Shown: one piece after another, positions 35,996-45,393 of the stretch
How positions within the stretch are numbered: position 1 is the first letter of the stretch
Layout: each line of letters begins with the position of its first letter
Assembly (NCBI RefSeq): GCF_023715225.1
Contig: NZ_JAMBNS010000011.1
Coordinates: forward strand, 62,001-126,000
DNA: 64,000 nt
Direction: 5' to 3'
Source of the DNA: Robertmurraya korlensis
GTDB taxonomy: Bacteria > Bacillota > Bacilli > Bacillales > Cytobacillaceae
Translations under genes and position numbers: made by a program
Notes under the pieces: model-generated
The model's database searches: none
What the model was told of the DNA's origin: nothing
The model's input: only the letters and a program-made list of their open reading frames with translations

Positions 35996-36841
35996 CTAAA
36001 TCCAATTTTCTTTGTAATCCTCAATATATTTTCTTATATTTGTAGGCTTTTTGCCTGTTACTTTTTCATAATCATGACGTATTCCTTTTGCTAGTCCAAG
36101 CTTTGTTGGCATATGTACACCAACTACAACATTTACAAATTCTTCATCTTCTCCAATTGTCCTCATATATTGCTTAAATTCTTTAACTGAAGGGTTTGTA
36201 TATTCTATTTTAACTTTGAATACCTCAGTCATTATCTTTGCAACATCAAAAAAGTCAAGGGCTTCTCCACCTGTAAGGACATAGGTTTTGTTTATATGTT
36301 TCCCCTCATCAATTAAGGATAAAGCAGAGACTTCAGCTAAATCTCTTGTGTCAACAAAACTTGTTTTTCCTTTACCAGCCGGTATAAAGATACGGTGACT
36401 ATCCCTAATTTCCTTGCAAAGAAAGTCGTTTAAATTTTGCATAAAATACCCTGCTCGAACGAATGTATAAGGGATCTTGGAGCTCTTTATGAGCTTTTCC
36501 ATTTTGTAATGGTGAATAAATGGCATAAATTGCACGTCTTTTAAAGATAGATACGTAATGTGTTTAATCCCTTTTTCTTTTGCCTTGTATAGAAAGATAT
36601 CAAACTGAAGATTTTGACCTGGTGGGTACATCAAAAAAATACGGTCTACATTTTCTAGTGCTCTATCAAATGTGTTTACATCCGAAAAATCTAGACTCAC
36701 GTATTCATACGTATCGCCAAAATTAGCTTTACTTTTTTCGGGATTTCGAACCGCACATACTATCGGTATATTCGTTGCCTGTAAATAGCAAGCGACCTGA
36801 TATCCAACTTTCCCTGTAAAACCAGTTACTAAAATCTTCAT
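35996..36841 (-). CDS. NmrA-type NAD(P)-binding oxidoreductase
   Basis: 281 residues. MKILVTGFTGKVGYQVACYL is the Rossmann start, DRIFLMYPPG and KHITYLSLKDVQF are typical of the NmrA/YtfG branch of atypical SDRs, and VDTRDLAEVSALSL follows. Such proteins act as quinone or other redox sensors/reductases. It overlaps the end of the MarR gene by four bases, so both are one transcript and MarR is its likely regulator. Confidence 0.83.
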   Translation of the reverse strand: MKILVTGFTGKVGYQVACYLQATNIPIVCAVRNPEKSKANFGDTYEYVSLDFSDVNTFDRALENVDRIFLMYPPGQNLQFDIFLYKAKEKGIKHITYLSLKDVQFMPFIHHYKMEKLIKSSKIPYTFVRAGYFMQNLNDFLCKEIRDSHRIFIPAGKGKTSFVDTRDLAEVSALSLIDEGKHINKTYVLTGGEALDFFDVAKIMTEVFKVKIEYTNPSVKEFKQYMRTIGEDEEFVNVVVGVHMPTKLGLAKGIRHDYEKVTGKKPTNIRKYIEDYKENWI

Positions 36842-37287
36842 GATAGTCCCTCCCGATTTGTATAACTATCAATTCTATCTGAGATTTTATTTAACATATG
36901 TATTGTTTTTAGTAATTCATCTTCAGAAAAATCACTCAAAATGTACTTATACAATTCAACATGTTCTTTCTTCTTATCTTGCACCAGCTTTTTACCATTT
37001 TTAGAAAGACTTAAAGTGACAACTCTTCGGTCTGTTTCACTTCGATTTCTTTCAATTAACCCTAAACTCTGTAATTTATCGGCAATACCTGTAGCTGCAC
37101 CTGAAGTCACACTAAAGTGCTCCGAGATATCACTTGTTTTAATTTCACCTTTGTTATGAATCATAAAAAGAAAGATCATTAAACCATGATTTATTTCCCC
37201 TTTGTCTCTAGGTTTCATAATAGATACACTCACATCACTTGCTCTATTTATTGACATCAACAATTCTTCAAAGATGTTCACTATCAT
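36838..37287 (-). CDS. MarR-family regulator
   Basis: 149 residues. The winged helix (GEIKTSDISEHFSVTSGAAT then ADKLQSLGLIERNRSETDRRVVTLSLSKNG) is the MarR core with its conserved D-R-R wing. ATG follows TAGGGGGATT. It is the first gene of a two-gene operon with the NmrA-type oxidoreductase and probably represses it through the repeat upstream. Confidence 0.88.
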   Translation of the reverse strand: MIVNIFEELLMSINRASDVSVSIMKPRDKGEINHGLMIFLFMIHNKGEIKTSDISEHFSVTSGAATGIADKLQSLGLIERNRSETDRRVVTLSLSKNGKKLVQDKKKEHVELYKYILSDFSEDELLKTIHMLNKISDRIDSYTNREGLS

Positions 37288-37306
37288 AATCCCCCTAACG
37301 AAAAAT

Positions 37307-37342
37307 ACCTTAGTAACTAAGATAATTTATTACTAAGTATAT
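37307..37342 (-). promoter_or_regulatory. Operator repeats before the marR gene
   Basis: CTTAGTAACTAAG at 37309-37321 is palindromic around TAGTAACTA. ATTACTAAGTA follows at 37329-37339. The paired TTACTAAG words directly upstream of the gene are typical of autorepressing MarR sites. Confidence 0.6.
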
Positions 37343-37503
37343 TATTATATAAGGTAAACTTCAAGTGACTGATATGCGAACAACCCCTGCTCATAATGAA
37401 AATAAAATGTTAGAGGCATGACATCCATTATGTTCAGAAGCCTAGATATGCTATTATTGATAATGAATATCCACTGCAAAATTTGATAAAGGCGTGTTGT
37501 ATT

Positions 37504-38715
37504 TTGAGTTTCGTAACTGGTAGTTTTGAAAGAATGAAGTCACAAAATCAATCTATTGTTTTGAATATGATTCGGTTAAAAGAGCCTATATCAAGAGCTG
37601 AGATTGCTAAGTTAACCAATTTAACACCGCCGACTGTCAGTTCTTTGGTAGGTGAATTAATCGAGAAAAATCTGATCACTGAAGAACAATCGACCAATTC
37701 GAAGATAGGTGGACGGAAGCCGATTTTACTTCGAATTAATTACACCGCTCATTACATTATTGGCGTATACGCTGCCGCAGAGGTAGTCCGTGTAATACTT
37801 ACTACAATGGATGGCAAAATTGTTTCCGATTATGTTAAGGATATAACCGAACTTCCTTCTAAATCTGAATTCACAAAATTAATCATTGAGAGTATTCAGT
37901 CCATTTTTGATCAAACCGATGTTAAAAAAGATCTAATTCTTGAAATTGGTTTTGCGATGCACGGGTTAGTAGATCCAGAGCGGGGATTAGCCATGTTTTC
38001 TCCTCATTTACATCTTGAGAACATCCCTATAAAGGACATATTAGAAGAAGAATTTGATATTCCAGTTATCGTTGAGAATGATGTACGAGCTCTAGCCTTG
38101 GCTGAAAGTTGGTTTGGGCAAGGTCAAGGTGTCACTGATTTTATTTGTATAAGTGTTGGTAGAGGCATTGGCTCAGGGATCTTTATTAATGATGAAATCT
38201 ATACCAGTTCCTTTAATACAGCTGGGGAAATAGGGCATACGATTATAGATATTAATGGACCCAAATGCCAATGTGGAAATAATGGTTGTCTAGAAGCTTA
38301 CGCATCCGAGTCTGCAATTCTTAACAATGTAAAACAGGAACTCCCTAATCATCCGGATTCCCTTATACAGGAATGGATAAAGAATGGTCATGAACTTTCA
38401 ATAAAAATGGTATTTAAAGCTAGCAAAGAACACGATCCCTTCGCTATATCTATATTGCAAAGAAGCGGTAACTCCCTTGGTCTAGCAGCAGCCAATATGG
38501 TAAATATCCTTAAACCCTCTAAAATCATACTTGAAGGAAGTATTTTCGAAGAAGGAGATATTGTATTATCTCAAGTTATAGAAATGATACAAAAATACAC
38601 CTTTAAAAGTTCCAACGAGGAAATTAAAGTTGTCCGCTCTACATTAGGTAAAACAGGAATGGCCTTAGGCGCTGTTGCATTGGTACTACGCAAAATGTTT
38701 AAAACCCAAACTTAA
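37504..38715 (+). CDS. ROK-family regulator (NagC/XylR type)
   Basis: About 403 residues. A winged helix (RLKEPISRAEIAKLTNLTPP TVSSLVGELI) is joined to a ROK sugar-kinase fold. The fold has ENDVRALALAE (catalytic-type Asp), a GRGIGSGI phosphate loop, and GEIGH with a CQCGNNGCLEA zinc motif. The start is uncertain: the frame opens at TTG 37483, TTG 37504 gives the homologue-like start LSFVTGSFERMK, and ATG 37534 is also possible. It converges on the GH2 gene and is the only regulator near the oligosaccharide operon, so it probably controls it. Confidence 0.85.
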   Translation: MSFVTGSFERMKSQNQSIVLNMIRLKEPISRAEIAKLTNLTPPTVSSLVGELIEKNLITEEQSTNSKIGGRKPILLRINYTAHYIIGVYAAAEVVRVILTTMDGKIVSDYVKDITELPSKSEFTKLIIESIQSIFDQTDVKKDLILEIGFAMHGLVDPERGLAMFSPHLHLENIPIKDILEEEFDIPVIVENDVRALALAESWFGQGQGVTDFICISVGRGIGSGIFINDEIYTSSFNTAGEIGHTIIDINGPKCQCGNNGCLEAYASESAILNNVKQELPNHPDSLIQEWIKNGHELSIKMVFKASKEHDPFAISILQRSGNSLGLAAANMVNILKPSKIILEGSIFEEGDIVLSQVIEMIQKYTFKSSNEEIKVVRSTLGKTGMALGAVALVLRKMFKTQT

Positions 38716-38725
38716 AAACAGTATC

Positions 38726-38764
38726 ATAAAGCAGGTCGGGGAGTTATTCCTGACCCTGCTTTGT
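38726..38764 (+). terminator. Terminator after the ROK gene
   Basis: Stem AAAGCAGGTC / GACCCTGCTTT, 14 bp past the stop. Confidence 0.7.
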
Positions 38765-38793
38765 CACCAAGATACGTCTCTTTTAACCTTTCC

Positions 38794-38838
38794 CTCACCT
38801 TTCACGGGAAAAGGCACCTTTTCGTGTGAAAGGTGCCT
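38794..38838 (-). terminator. Terminator after the GH2 gene
   Basis: Stem CACCTTTCACG / CGTGTGAAAGGTG with a nested AAAAGG..CCTTTT, between converging genes. Confidence 0.65.
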
Positions 38839-38868
38839 TCAATCAATATTATTCTGTTGGTAATCAAC

Positions 38869-40677
38869 TTAAAGTTTAACTACATTAGGGTGCCACATAT
38901 TGTTGATTTCCCTTATTTTTATCAAATCACATTTTGGTTCCCTGTTATACGTTAATAATCCGTTTATCTCTTGTTCCACGTCTGTTAACTGTGTATAACA
39001 ATAGCCATGTAAAGCTTTTGAATTATATACAGCTTCCATTACCCTTTGGTAATCTTTCAGAAACTCTTCTTTGTCTTTAACGGATGTATATCCCCAACCG
39101 TTATCCTCCCCAACTTTAAACCCAATACCACCAAATTCTGTTAACAAAATGGGTTCACCTTTGTGCTCAAATCCGTCTGCATAAATACCTCGGTTGGCTG
39201 GCTTAGAACTTAAAAGAGCTTCTTTTGTAGCTAAAACTTCTTTAAAAGCTTCATACTTTGAGGTTTCTATTTCAGATCCGTGGTTATAGTTATGAATTGC
39301 ACAAATATCCGTTTCCGTAAGCTCCCAACCATCATTTGAGATGACTAAACGAGTAGGATCCAGTGAATGAATAAGGTGATACATGGCTAATGAATGATGT
39401 TGCTGCTGTTTGTTTCCTTTGATGAATGGAACTCCCCAGCTTTCGTTTACCGGAACCCAAGCAACAATTGATGGATGATTATAATCGCGTTCAACAATAT
39501 CAATCCATTCCTTCGTCAGCCGTGCAGCTGCCTCTTCACTATAAGATGGCGATGCCGCACATTCTCCCCATACAAGAAATCCCAATTTGTCTGCCCAGTA
39601 AAGGAAGCGGGGATCTTCTACCTTCTGATGCTTTCTACAGCCATTAAAGCCCATCTCTAAAGCCAATTCTATATCCTTCTTTAAATCATCATCAGTAGGA
39701 GCGGTTAATAACCCCTCTGGCCAATAGCCCTGGTCTAGTACTAGTTTTTGATAGTATGGCTTGTTATTTAGATATACCATTCCATTTTCAATATGGACCT
39801 TTCTCATTCCGAAGTATGAGTCTACTTCATCTAACTTCACCTGGTTTTCGTCATCTATTATACTCACTTGAATATCAAATAAATTAGGATTTTCAGGTGA
39901 CCAATTCCATCCGTCATGATGGAAGGATGTTCTAAAAATCTGTCGGTTATAGAGATTAATAGAGCGTTTATTGTATGTTTCATATACTTCAATCGTATCC
40001 TTAGCAACCTTAGCACCATTAAAACTAATTTCAATGTCTACCTTTTTGTTTAGATAATCACCTAACACATCAAACTCCACAATTATATCCCCTCGGTCAA
40101 TATCAGGGGTTAATCGTAATTTGGAGATACTAACATTGCTCACAGGCTCCAACCACACGGTCTGCCAAATTCCAGTTGTTCTTGTATACCAGATAGAATC
40201 GGAATCTTCCACCCAAAATTGCTTTCCCCTCGGAATTGTTTCATCTGTCGATGGGTCATTTACTCTTACCACAACATTTTCTTTTTCCCCGGTTAAATAT
40301 TCCGTAATATCTAGTGAAAAGGATACATGTCCCCCTTCATGGAAACCAGCATACTGACCATTAACATATATCCAGGCACGATAGTCCACTGCGCCAAAAT
40401 GCAAAATTACTTTCTGACCGTTCCACTCTTCAGGTACCGTAAAATCCCGAGAATACCAGACATAATCATGGAAAGATGTGTCATTAATACCACTTAACTT
40501 CGTTTGGTAGGCAAAAGGTACATGAATCTTCTCATTAAAAAACTGTCTATTTTGAAACCATTTCTCTTGTACTCCAGTATTTTTATCATCAAATGCAAAA
40601 TCCCATTCACCGTTCAAATTTAACCATTGTTTTCTAACAAATTGAGGTCTAGGGTATTCATTACGAGGTATAAACAT
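38869..40677 (-). CDS. Glycoside hydrolase family 2 enzyme
   Basis: 602 residues, no signal peptide, so cytoplasmic. A sugar-binding jelly roll (LNGEWDFAFD, VILHFGAVDYRAWIYVNGQYAG) is followed by an Ig-like domain and the TIM barrel. The acid/base is E412 in WVPVNESWG and the nucleophile E514 in LLTEFGGIG. GH2 covers beta-galactosidases, glucuronidases, mannosidases and arabinosidases; the exact sugar is not decidable. It lacks the extra C-terminal domains of LacZ. Last gene of the operon, it should cut oligosaccharides brought in by the ABC system. Confidence 0.88.
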   Translation of the reverse strand: MFIPRNEYPRPQFVRKQWLNLNGEWDFAFDDKNTGVQEKWFQNRQFFNEKIHVPFAYQTKLSGINDTSFHDYVWYSRDFTVPEEWNGQKVILHFGAVDYRAWIYVNGQYAGFHEGGHVSFSLDITEYLTGEKENVVVRVNDPSTDETIPRGKQFWVEDSDSIWYTRTTGIWQTVWLEPVSNVSISKLRLTPDIDRGDIIVEFDVLGDYLNKKVDIEISFNGAKVAKDTIEVYETYNKRSINLYNRQIFRTSFHHDGWNWSPENPNLFDIQVSIIDDENQVKLDEVDSYFGMRKVHIENGMVYLNNKPYYQKLVLDQGYWPEGLLTAPTDDDLKKDIELALEMGFNGCRKHQKVEDPRFLYWADKLGFLVWGECAASPSYSEEAAARLTKEWIDIVERDYNHPSIVAWVPVNESWGVPFIKGNKQQQHHSLAMYHLIHSLDPTRLVISNDGWELTETDICAIHNYNHGSEIETSKYEAFKEVLATKEALLSSKPANRGIYADGFEHKGEPILLTEFGGIGFKVGEDNGWGYTSVKDKEEFLKDYQRVMEAVYNSKALHGYCYTQLTDVEQEINGLLTYNREPKCDLIKIREINNMWHPNVVKL

Positions 40678-40701
40678 ATACTCATTCCTTCCTAACTAAT
40701 C

Positions 40702-41532
40702 CTATTTAATTCCAGTTTGGTTTACACCCTTAATAAAGGAGCGCTGCCCAATAATAAATAATAAAACAGCCGGGATCGTGGCAATTGAGGTTAAGGCCAT
40801 CAATCTGCCTGGTGAAGAAACAAAACTACCTTGTTGCATAATAGCAATTCCGGTAGTAATCGTTCTCATCTCCGGTGAATTCGTTGTTACCAACGGCCAT
40901 AAAAAGTCGTTATAGATACCCATAAATGTAAAGATAGCTAGCGTCCAAATCACAGGTCGTGCGGACGGTAGTACTACTCTAACAAATACCTGCCATTTGT
41001 TAGCACCATCAAGGAAAGCCGCTTCCTCCAATTCTTTAGGAAACCCTCTGAAATATTGATATAAAAGGAAAACCCCAAAGGCGTTTGCAGAATAAGGAAG
41101 TATTAAAACTGCATAGGTATCTAGTAAACCTAGTACATTAAATTCCATATATAAGGGTAGAAAAGTAATTACCCATGGAATCATCAAGGATCCAATGAAA
41201 ATACTAATAAGTAATTTTTTAAAGGGCACATCTAGTCGGGCAAGTCCGTATGCTGCGAGTGTATCAACAATTAGAACAATGAGTGTTCCTGTTATACCAA
41301 CAAATAGCGAGTTCGCCATCCACTTCATTACTGGTGTATCTGAGTTCCCAACTAACGTATACTGGTAATTCTCGAGAGTAAATACTTCAGGGATCCACTT
41401 TATTCCAGCTGTAAAGGCTTCTTGGTCTGTTTTAAAAGAAGTAGCAAGCATCCATAGGATTGGCACGATAAATAATAAACCAATTATTACGGCCACAATA
41501 CTTATTGAAATTTTAAAACTTCTACTTTGCAT
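40702..41532 (-). CDS. Carbohydrate ABC permease, MalG type
   Basis: 276 residues, six spans. The EAA loop ELEEAAFLDGANKWQVFVRVVLPSARP lies near residue 170. N-terminal IVPILWMLATSFK is the usual start of MalG-like (CUT1) subunits. ATG follows AGGAGTAGAATGAC. Starts 6 bp after the MalF-type gene; no ATPase gene is in the operon, so a shared MsmX-like ATPase encoded elsewhere is expected. Confidence 0.9.
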   Translation of the reverse strand: MQSRSFKISISIVAVIIGLLFIVPILWMLATSFKTDQEAFTAGIKWIPEVFTLENYQYTLVGNSDTPVMKWMANSLFVGITGTLIVLIVDTLAAYGLARLDVPFKKLLISIFIGSLMIPWVITFLPLYMEFNVLGLLDTYAVLILPYSANAFGVFLLYQYFRGFPKELEEAAFLDGANKWQVFVRVVLPSARPVIWTLAIFTFMGIYNDFLWPLVTTNSPEMRTITTGIAIMQQGSFVSSPGRLMALTSIATIPAVLLFIIGQRSFIKGVNQTGIK

Positions 41533-41538
41533 GTCATT

Positions 41539-42429
41539 CTACTCCTTTCTATTTGATATACGAAATTGAACGATTGAAATAGTTATCATAATTAATGCCA
41601 TCAATAAAGACATGGCTGCTGCATTTCCAAGTTGACGCTGTTTGAATGCTTCATCTACAATATTCATTAATAGCACCTTCGTCTCGGTACCTGGTCCACC
41701 ACGTGTCATCAAGTATGGCTGGCCATAGATATTAAACGAGGCTATTGTAGAGGTAATTACTACAAATAACATTGTTGGTTTAATGCTAGGCAAGGTAATG
41801 TGTATAAAACGTTGCCAGCGTGACGCACCATCAAGTGAACCAGCTTCATAGAGTTCCTCTGATACATCATTTAAAGCATTAATAAAAATGACCATGTTAA
41901 ATCCAATCGTCCACCATAATGTTGCTTTTACAAGTGAGATCCATGCCCATGGAAGATCTGTCAGCCAAGGAATTATAGGTACATTTAACTTTTGTAAATA
42001 TTGATTAATCAAGCCACTATTTGTATCTAGTAACCATAACCAAATGATTGCTACAACAGAAACCGAGACTGCATAAGGAATAAAGTAAACTGTACGAAAA
42101 ATCCCTCTAATTTTCCCCGGTAGTGTATTCACTAACAACGCTAACCCCAAGCCTACTGCCACTAATACTGGAACACTGTAAACAACAAATTGAGCTGTAT
42201 TTTTTAAGCCTTCAAAAAATAGATCATTTAGATAAGAATTCGGGTCAAAAATCTTTTGGTAGTTTTTTAAACCAACAAATTCATGGACAGGGTTTAATAA
42301 ATCCCAATTATGTAAACTCATCCATGCTCCATACCCAATTGGTATTAAAAGGAAAACGATGAACAATAACAAGTAAGGGATAACAAACAGACTAGAGGTC
42401 AACTTTGATTTCCAACTTGATTTAGTCAT
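41539..42429 (-). CDS. Carbohydrate ABC permease, MalF type
   Basis: 296 residues, six spans. LLFIVFLLIPIGYGAWMSLHNW opens it, and the EAA loop ELYEAGSLDGASRWQRFIHITLPSIKP is intact. LMTRGGPGTET is the typical CUT1 periplasmic loop. ATG follows GAGGAGGAAATTGA. Partner of the downstream MalG-type subunit. Confidence 0.9.
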   Translation of the reverse strand: MTKSSWKSKLTSSLFVIPYLLLFIVFLLIPIGYGAWMSLHNWDLLNPVHEFVGLKNYQKIFDPNSYLNDLFFEGLKNTAQFVVYSVPVLVAVGLGLALLVNTLPGKIRGIFRTVYFIPYAVSVSVVAIIWLWLLDTNSGLINQYLQKLNVPIIPWLTDLPWAWISLVKATLWWTIGFNMVIFINALNDVSEELYEAGSLDGASRWQRFIHITLPSIKPTMLFVVITSTIASFNIYGQPYLMTRGGPGTETKVLLMNIVDEAFKQRQLGNAAAMSLLMALIMITISIVQFRISNRKE

Positions 42430-42462
42430 TCAATTTCCTCCTCTCGATATGATTTAATAAGT

Positions 42463-42506
42463 AAGGAAGGTGGCGGGTTCATATTCCACCCGACCACCTC
42501 CTTTTA
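42463..42506 (-). terminator. Intra-operon hairpin after the binding-protein gene
   Basis: GGAGGTGGTCGGGT / ACCCGCCACCTTCC with no long T run; likely an mRNA-stabilising stop that keeps the binding protein in excess. Confidence 0.6.
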
Positions 42507-42510
42507 ATAA

Positions 42511-43776
42511 TTACTTATTTAGTACTTGTTCCGCCTTCTTGTTTGCATCTTCTAACGCTTGTTTAGGGTCTTTTTTCCCTAGAAGGGCGAGATTTACTTC
42601 TGCCCATAAAGGTTCAGATAATTGACCCCAGTTTGCTACAACAGGAGCAAATTTTGCGTATTCAAACTCTGATGCTACGATCGGTTGTTGTTTCATAGCT
42701 TTAAATTCTTCATTTTGTTCATAAATAGCCTTTGATGCTGGAGCTTGACCGGATTTAGCCCACTCCATCGTATTTTCAGCAGCAAATTTTAAGAAATCAG
42801 TAATTCCATCTAGTTTCTTAGAGTCCGTAACAGAGGCAGGGATAACAAAGTTATGTCCATTTGCATATACTGCTTGTTGCTTTGTACCTAGCTGTGGAAC
42901 TGGAGCTACGCCATAGTTAATTCCCGCTTTATCCCACTGCTCCATCATCCATGGACCATTTAAATGCATGGCATTCTTACCTTGCAAGAATAATGTGACT
43001 TCTCCATCCTGTTGAACATTTTCAGGGGATACTTTTTCCTTATGAATGAGGTCACTATAAAACGATAATGCTTCAACTGCTTCAGGACTGTTGTAATTTG
43101 GCTTACCATCCTTCATTAATTCTCCTCCATTTTGGAATAAAATAGTTGGGAAGATAAACTGGTTAGGCCAAAGAGTTGGAACAACAAATCCATATTGATT
43201 TTTACTAGAATCCGTTAGTTTATTAGCAGCTGCAAGGAACTCCTCACGGTTTGTTGGGGGTTGCTCTGGATCTAAACCTGCCGCTGTAAATAGGTCCTTA
43301 TTATAGTACATAACTAATGGATGGATATCCAAAGGAATTGAATACTGTTTATCTCCAATATTCCCAGCACTCCAGGCTGTTTCAGAATAGTCCGATTCTT
43401 TCATTCCTGTATTTTCAATCGTATCATTTAGGTCTTTTAATAGGTTCTTATCTGCATAGTTTTTTAGTTGATCTGTATGCATTACCAATACATCTGGTGA
43501 GTTCCCTTGACCTGAGAAGGCAAGATCAACGGTCTTATAATAGTCTGACTGAGGAACGATTTGAAAATCCACTTCATATTTATCCTGCGATGTATTGTAG
43601 TCTTCAACAATCGCCTTCATCCTAGGACCATCTGCACCAGAGAAAGGTGCCCAATAGGTAATTTTCTCTCCTTTTCCTTCTACGGTTTTACTTGTTTCCT
43701 CACCGCTAGAACAAGCAGCCAAAGATCCAAGTGTAAGAGCAGCTGTTAATGCCATCTTAAGCCATTTTTTCTCCAT
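42511..43776 (-). CDS. Carbohydrate ABC substrate-binding lipoprotein
   Basis: 421 residues. Lipoprotein signal LTLGSLAAC, then the SBP_bac_1 fold (ITYWAPFSGADGPRMKAIVEDYN, SPDVLVMHTDQLKNYADKNLL, LHPLVMYYNKDLFTAAGLDPE, FLQGKNAMHLNGPWMME). It captures an oligosaccharide outside the cell. Context with GH43 and GH2 suggests a plant polysaccharide fragment (arabinan, xylan or galactan type). ATG follows GGGGGAGTAACA. Confidence 0.92.
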   Translation of the reverse strand: MEKKWLKMALTAALTLGSLAACSSGEETSKTVEGKGEKITYWAPFSGADGPRMKAIVEDYNTSQDKYEVDFQIVPQSDYYKTVDLAFSGQGNSPDVLVMHTDQLKNYADKNLLKDLNDTIENTGMKESDYSETAWSAGNIGDKQYSIPLDIHPLVMYYNKDLFTAAGLDPEQPPTNREEFLAAANKLTDSSKNQYGFVVPTLWPNQFIFPTILFQNGGELMKDGKPNYNSPEAVEALSFYSDLIHKEKVSPENVQQDGEVTLFLQGKNAMHLNGPWMMEQWDKAGINYGVAPVPQLGTKQQAVYANGHNFVIPASVTDSKKLDGITDFLKFAAENTMEWAKSGQAPASKAIYEQNEEFKAMKQQPIVASEFEYAKFAPVVANWGQLSEPLWAEVNLALLGKKDPKQALEDANKKAEQVLNK

Positions 43777-43856
43777 TGTTACTCCCCCATTTTTCTATCA
43801 TTTTTATAAAAAAACAATAATACATAAATTAATAGTTATTAAAAGTAAGAATTTAA

Positions 43857-44912
43857 TTATCTACTGTTGATGATTTGTTCCTTTGATGTTGGTCCGTCAA
43901 CCTTTAACTTACCTTTTTCAAAAAAGAGTCTGTCTATATTCATCTGTCGATTTCCACTTGGGACTCCTGGGAATGTATGTGTATGGTAGACTATGTAAAG
44001 AGTCTGACCATCTGGACCAACCGTAACACTATTATGTCCAGGACCAGATATGCCACCCTCTACATCCTTTGACAGAACAGGATTTTCTGATGCCTTCTTG
44101 AAAGGACCTAGTGGATTGTCGGCTATTGCATATCCAACTCCATAATCTGCACTAGCATAGTAGTTAGCAGAATACATAAGGTAGTATTTCCCATCCTGTT
44201 TCATTACAAAGGGGCCTTCATTCCACTGATAATCACCATTTAACCCTTCCCATTCCTGGTCTGGTTCTAACAGTAACTTTGGCTCTCCTATCAAACTTGT
44301 AAGCTCGTCATTCATTTCTTGGACATAAATTTGACTAACATGTCGTCCCTTTATAATATTTTCAGAACAGTCTTTAACATAGTAGAGGTAAGGTTTCCCA
44401 TCATCAATAAAAATATGTCCATCAATATAGGAGCCTTCCTGGTTAATAATCTCCGTACTTATGTCCTTGAATGGACCGGTCGGATTTTTACTAACAGCAA
44501 CTGAAATCTGTAGACTTCCTTTATGATTCCGGGCACTGTATGTCATATAAAATTGATTGTTATACTTGATCACTTCAGGAGCCCAAAAATCGCCTGTTGC
44601 CCATTGGTCAGTCTGTTTGTAAATATCATATACAATTTCTTTTTCTTCCCAATCAACCAAATTATTTGATTGCCATGCTCTAAAGCCATAGGTAGCCTCA
44701 GAAGTAGCGTACATGTAGTATTGATTCCCATCCTTTAGTACGAATGGATCTCCTATGTTTGTCATACCTCCGACAGGATTCGTGTAGGTGATTGTCGTTT
44801 TGCTATTCATTGAAACAAGCCAACCTCCTACCCCTATCAATACTAAAATCATAAACATAAGCGGTAAGAATTTTGGAATTTTCATTCTCATATCGTTCTG
44901 CCAATCCCTCAT
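43857..44912 (-). CDS. Membrane-anchored glycoside hydrolase family 43
   Basis: 351 residues. One N-terminal span (residues about 12-30) without a lipobox anchors it outside. The five-bladed propeller shows the GH43 triad: IGDPFVLKDG (base Asp), SYIDGHIFID (Asp) and YQWNEGPFVMK (acid Glu). Family members are arabinofuranosidases, arabinanases and xylosidases. First gene of the operon, it would trim polymers before uptake. The start is unclear: AAGGAG touches ATG 44912, while ATG 44891 and 44885 have poor sites. Confidence 0.85.
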   Translation of the reverse strand: MRDWQNDMRMKIPKFLPLMFMILVLIGVGGWLVSMNSKTTITYTNPVGGMTNIGDPFVLKDGNQYYMYATSEATYGFRAWQSNNLVDWEEKEIVYDIYKQTDQWATGDFWAPEVIKYNNQFYMTYSARNHKGSLQISVAVSKNPTGPFKDISTEIINQEGSYIDGHIFIDDGKPYLYYVKDCSENIIKGRHVSQIYVQEMNDELTSLIGEPKLLLEPDQEWEGLNGDYQWNEGPFVMKQDGKYYLMYSANYYASADYGVGYAIADNPLGPFKKASENPVLSKDVEGGISGPGHNSVTVGPDGQTLYIVYHTHTFPGVPSGNRQMNIDRLFFEKGKLKVDGPTSKEQIINSR

Positions 44913-44977
44913 CTCCTTAAAATACTCACCTATTATCCTTTAAAATATTAGCGAATAGTTTGCTTCTACAACTTAGG

Positions 44978-44992
44978 TGTATACGCTTTCAT
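44978..44992 (-). promoter_or_regulatory. CcpA (cre) site of the GH43 operon
   Basis: ATGAAAGCGTATACA on the minus strand matches the cre consensus at every fixed position. It lies about 50 bp after the promoter, so binding should block elongation. Confidence 0.8.
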
Positions 44993-45040
44993 GCACATTC
45001 AAAAAAAGAGTGAAGGATAAATAAGTTTTTCTATAGTCCC

Positions 45041-45069
45041 AATATAACCCCTAAAAAAGACCATGTCAA
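45041..45069 (-). promoter_or_regulatory. Sigma-A promoter of the GH43 operon
   Basis: TTGACA (45064-45069), 17-base spacer, TATATT (45041-45046). Confidence 0.85.
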
Positions 45070-45100
45070 CGATTATTAATTAATTTAATTAATAATCGTT
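45068..45100. promoter_or_regulatory. 33-bp palindrome adjoining the -35 box
   Basis: Arms of 16 bp, AACGATTATTAATTAA and its complement, around a central T. It touches the -35 hexamer, so the bound protein could activate or block. The ROK regulator encoded at the other end of the cluster is the obvious candidate. No such site is seen before the ROK gene itself. Confidence 0.7.
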
Positions 45101-45157
45101 TTATAAAAAATATTAAACTTTATACAGTATTAATGGATGCTTTACGAATGTTTAGGT

Positions 45158-45202
45158 GCAAGTAAAAAGGCTCCCCCTTTCGGAAGAGCCTTTTTACTTG
45201 TA
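45158..45202. terminator. Bidirectional terminator
   Basis: Perfect 15-bp stem CAAGTAAAAAGGCTC / GAGCCTTTTTACTTG. It ends the small minus-strand gene at 45238 and insulates the GH43 promoter. Confidence 0.75.
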
Positions 45203-45237
45203 GCCCAGAGCTATAGCCACCAATCACTTTACCTTAG

Positions 45238-45393
45238 CTAATTCTGAGCCATTCTGTTTTCTGTTTGAAAGTTCCCTTTTTGTTCAATCACATGGACTAG
45301 TTCCTCAATAATATCGTTTAATCTCATCTGACTAGTATCTTTACCTAATATAATCGTAGTTTGATAACACAATTTTTTCTCCTGTTCAGTCAT
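45238..45393 (-). CDS. Small hypothetical protein, 51 residues
   Basis: ATG 45393 with GAGGGATTTGA upstream. The frame begins MTEQEKKLCYQTTIILGKDT and continues with an acidic helix (LNDIIEELVHVIEQKG). It is followed by a terminator at 45158. No family is recognised. The gap from 45394 to 45731 upstream of it and of the protease gene contains no other gene that I can support. Confidence 0.5.
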   Translation of the reverse strand: MTEQEKKLCYQTTIILGKDTSQMRLNDIIEELVHVIEQKGNFQTENRMAQN

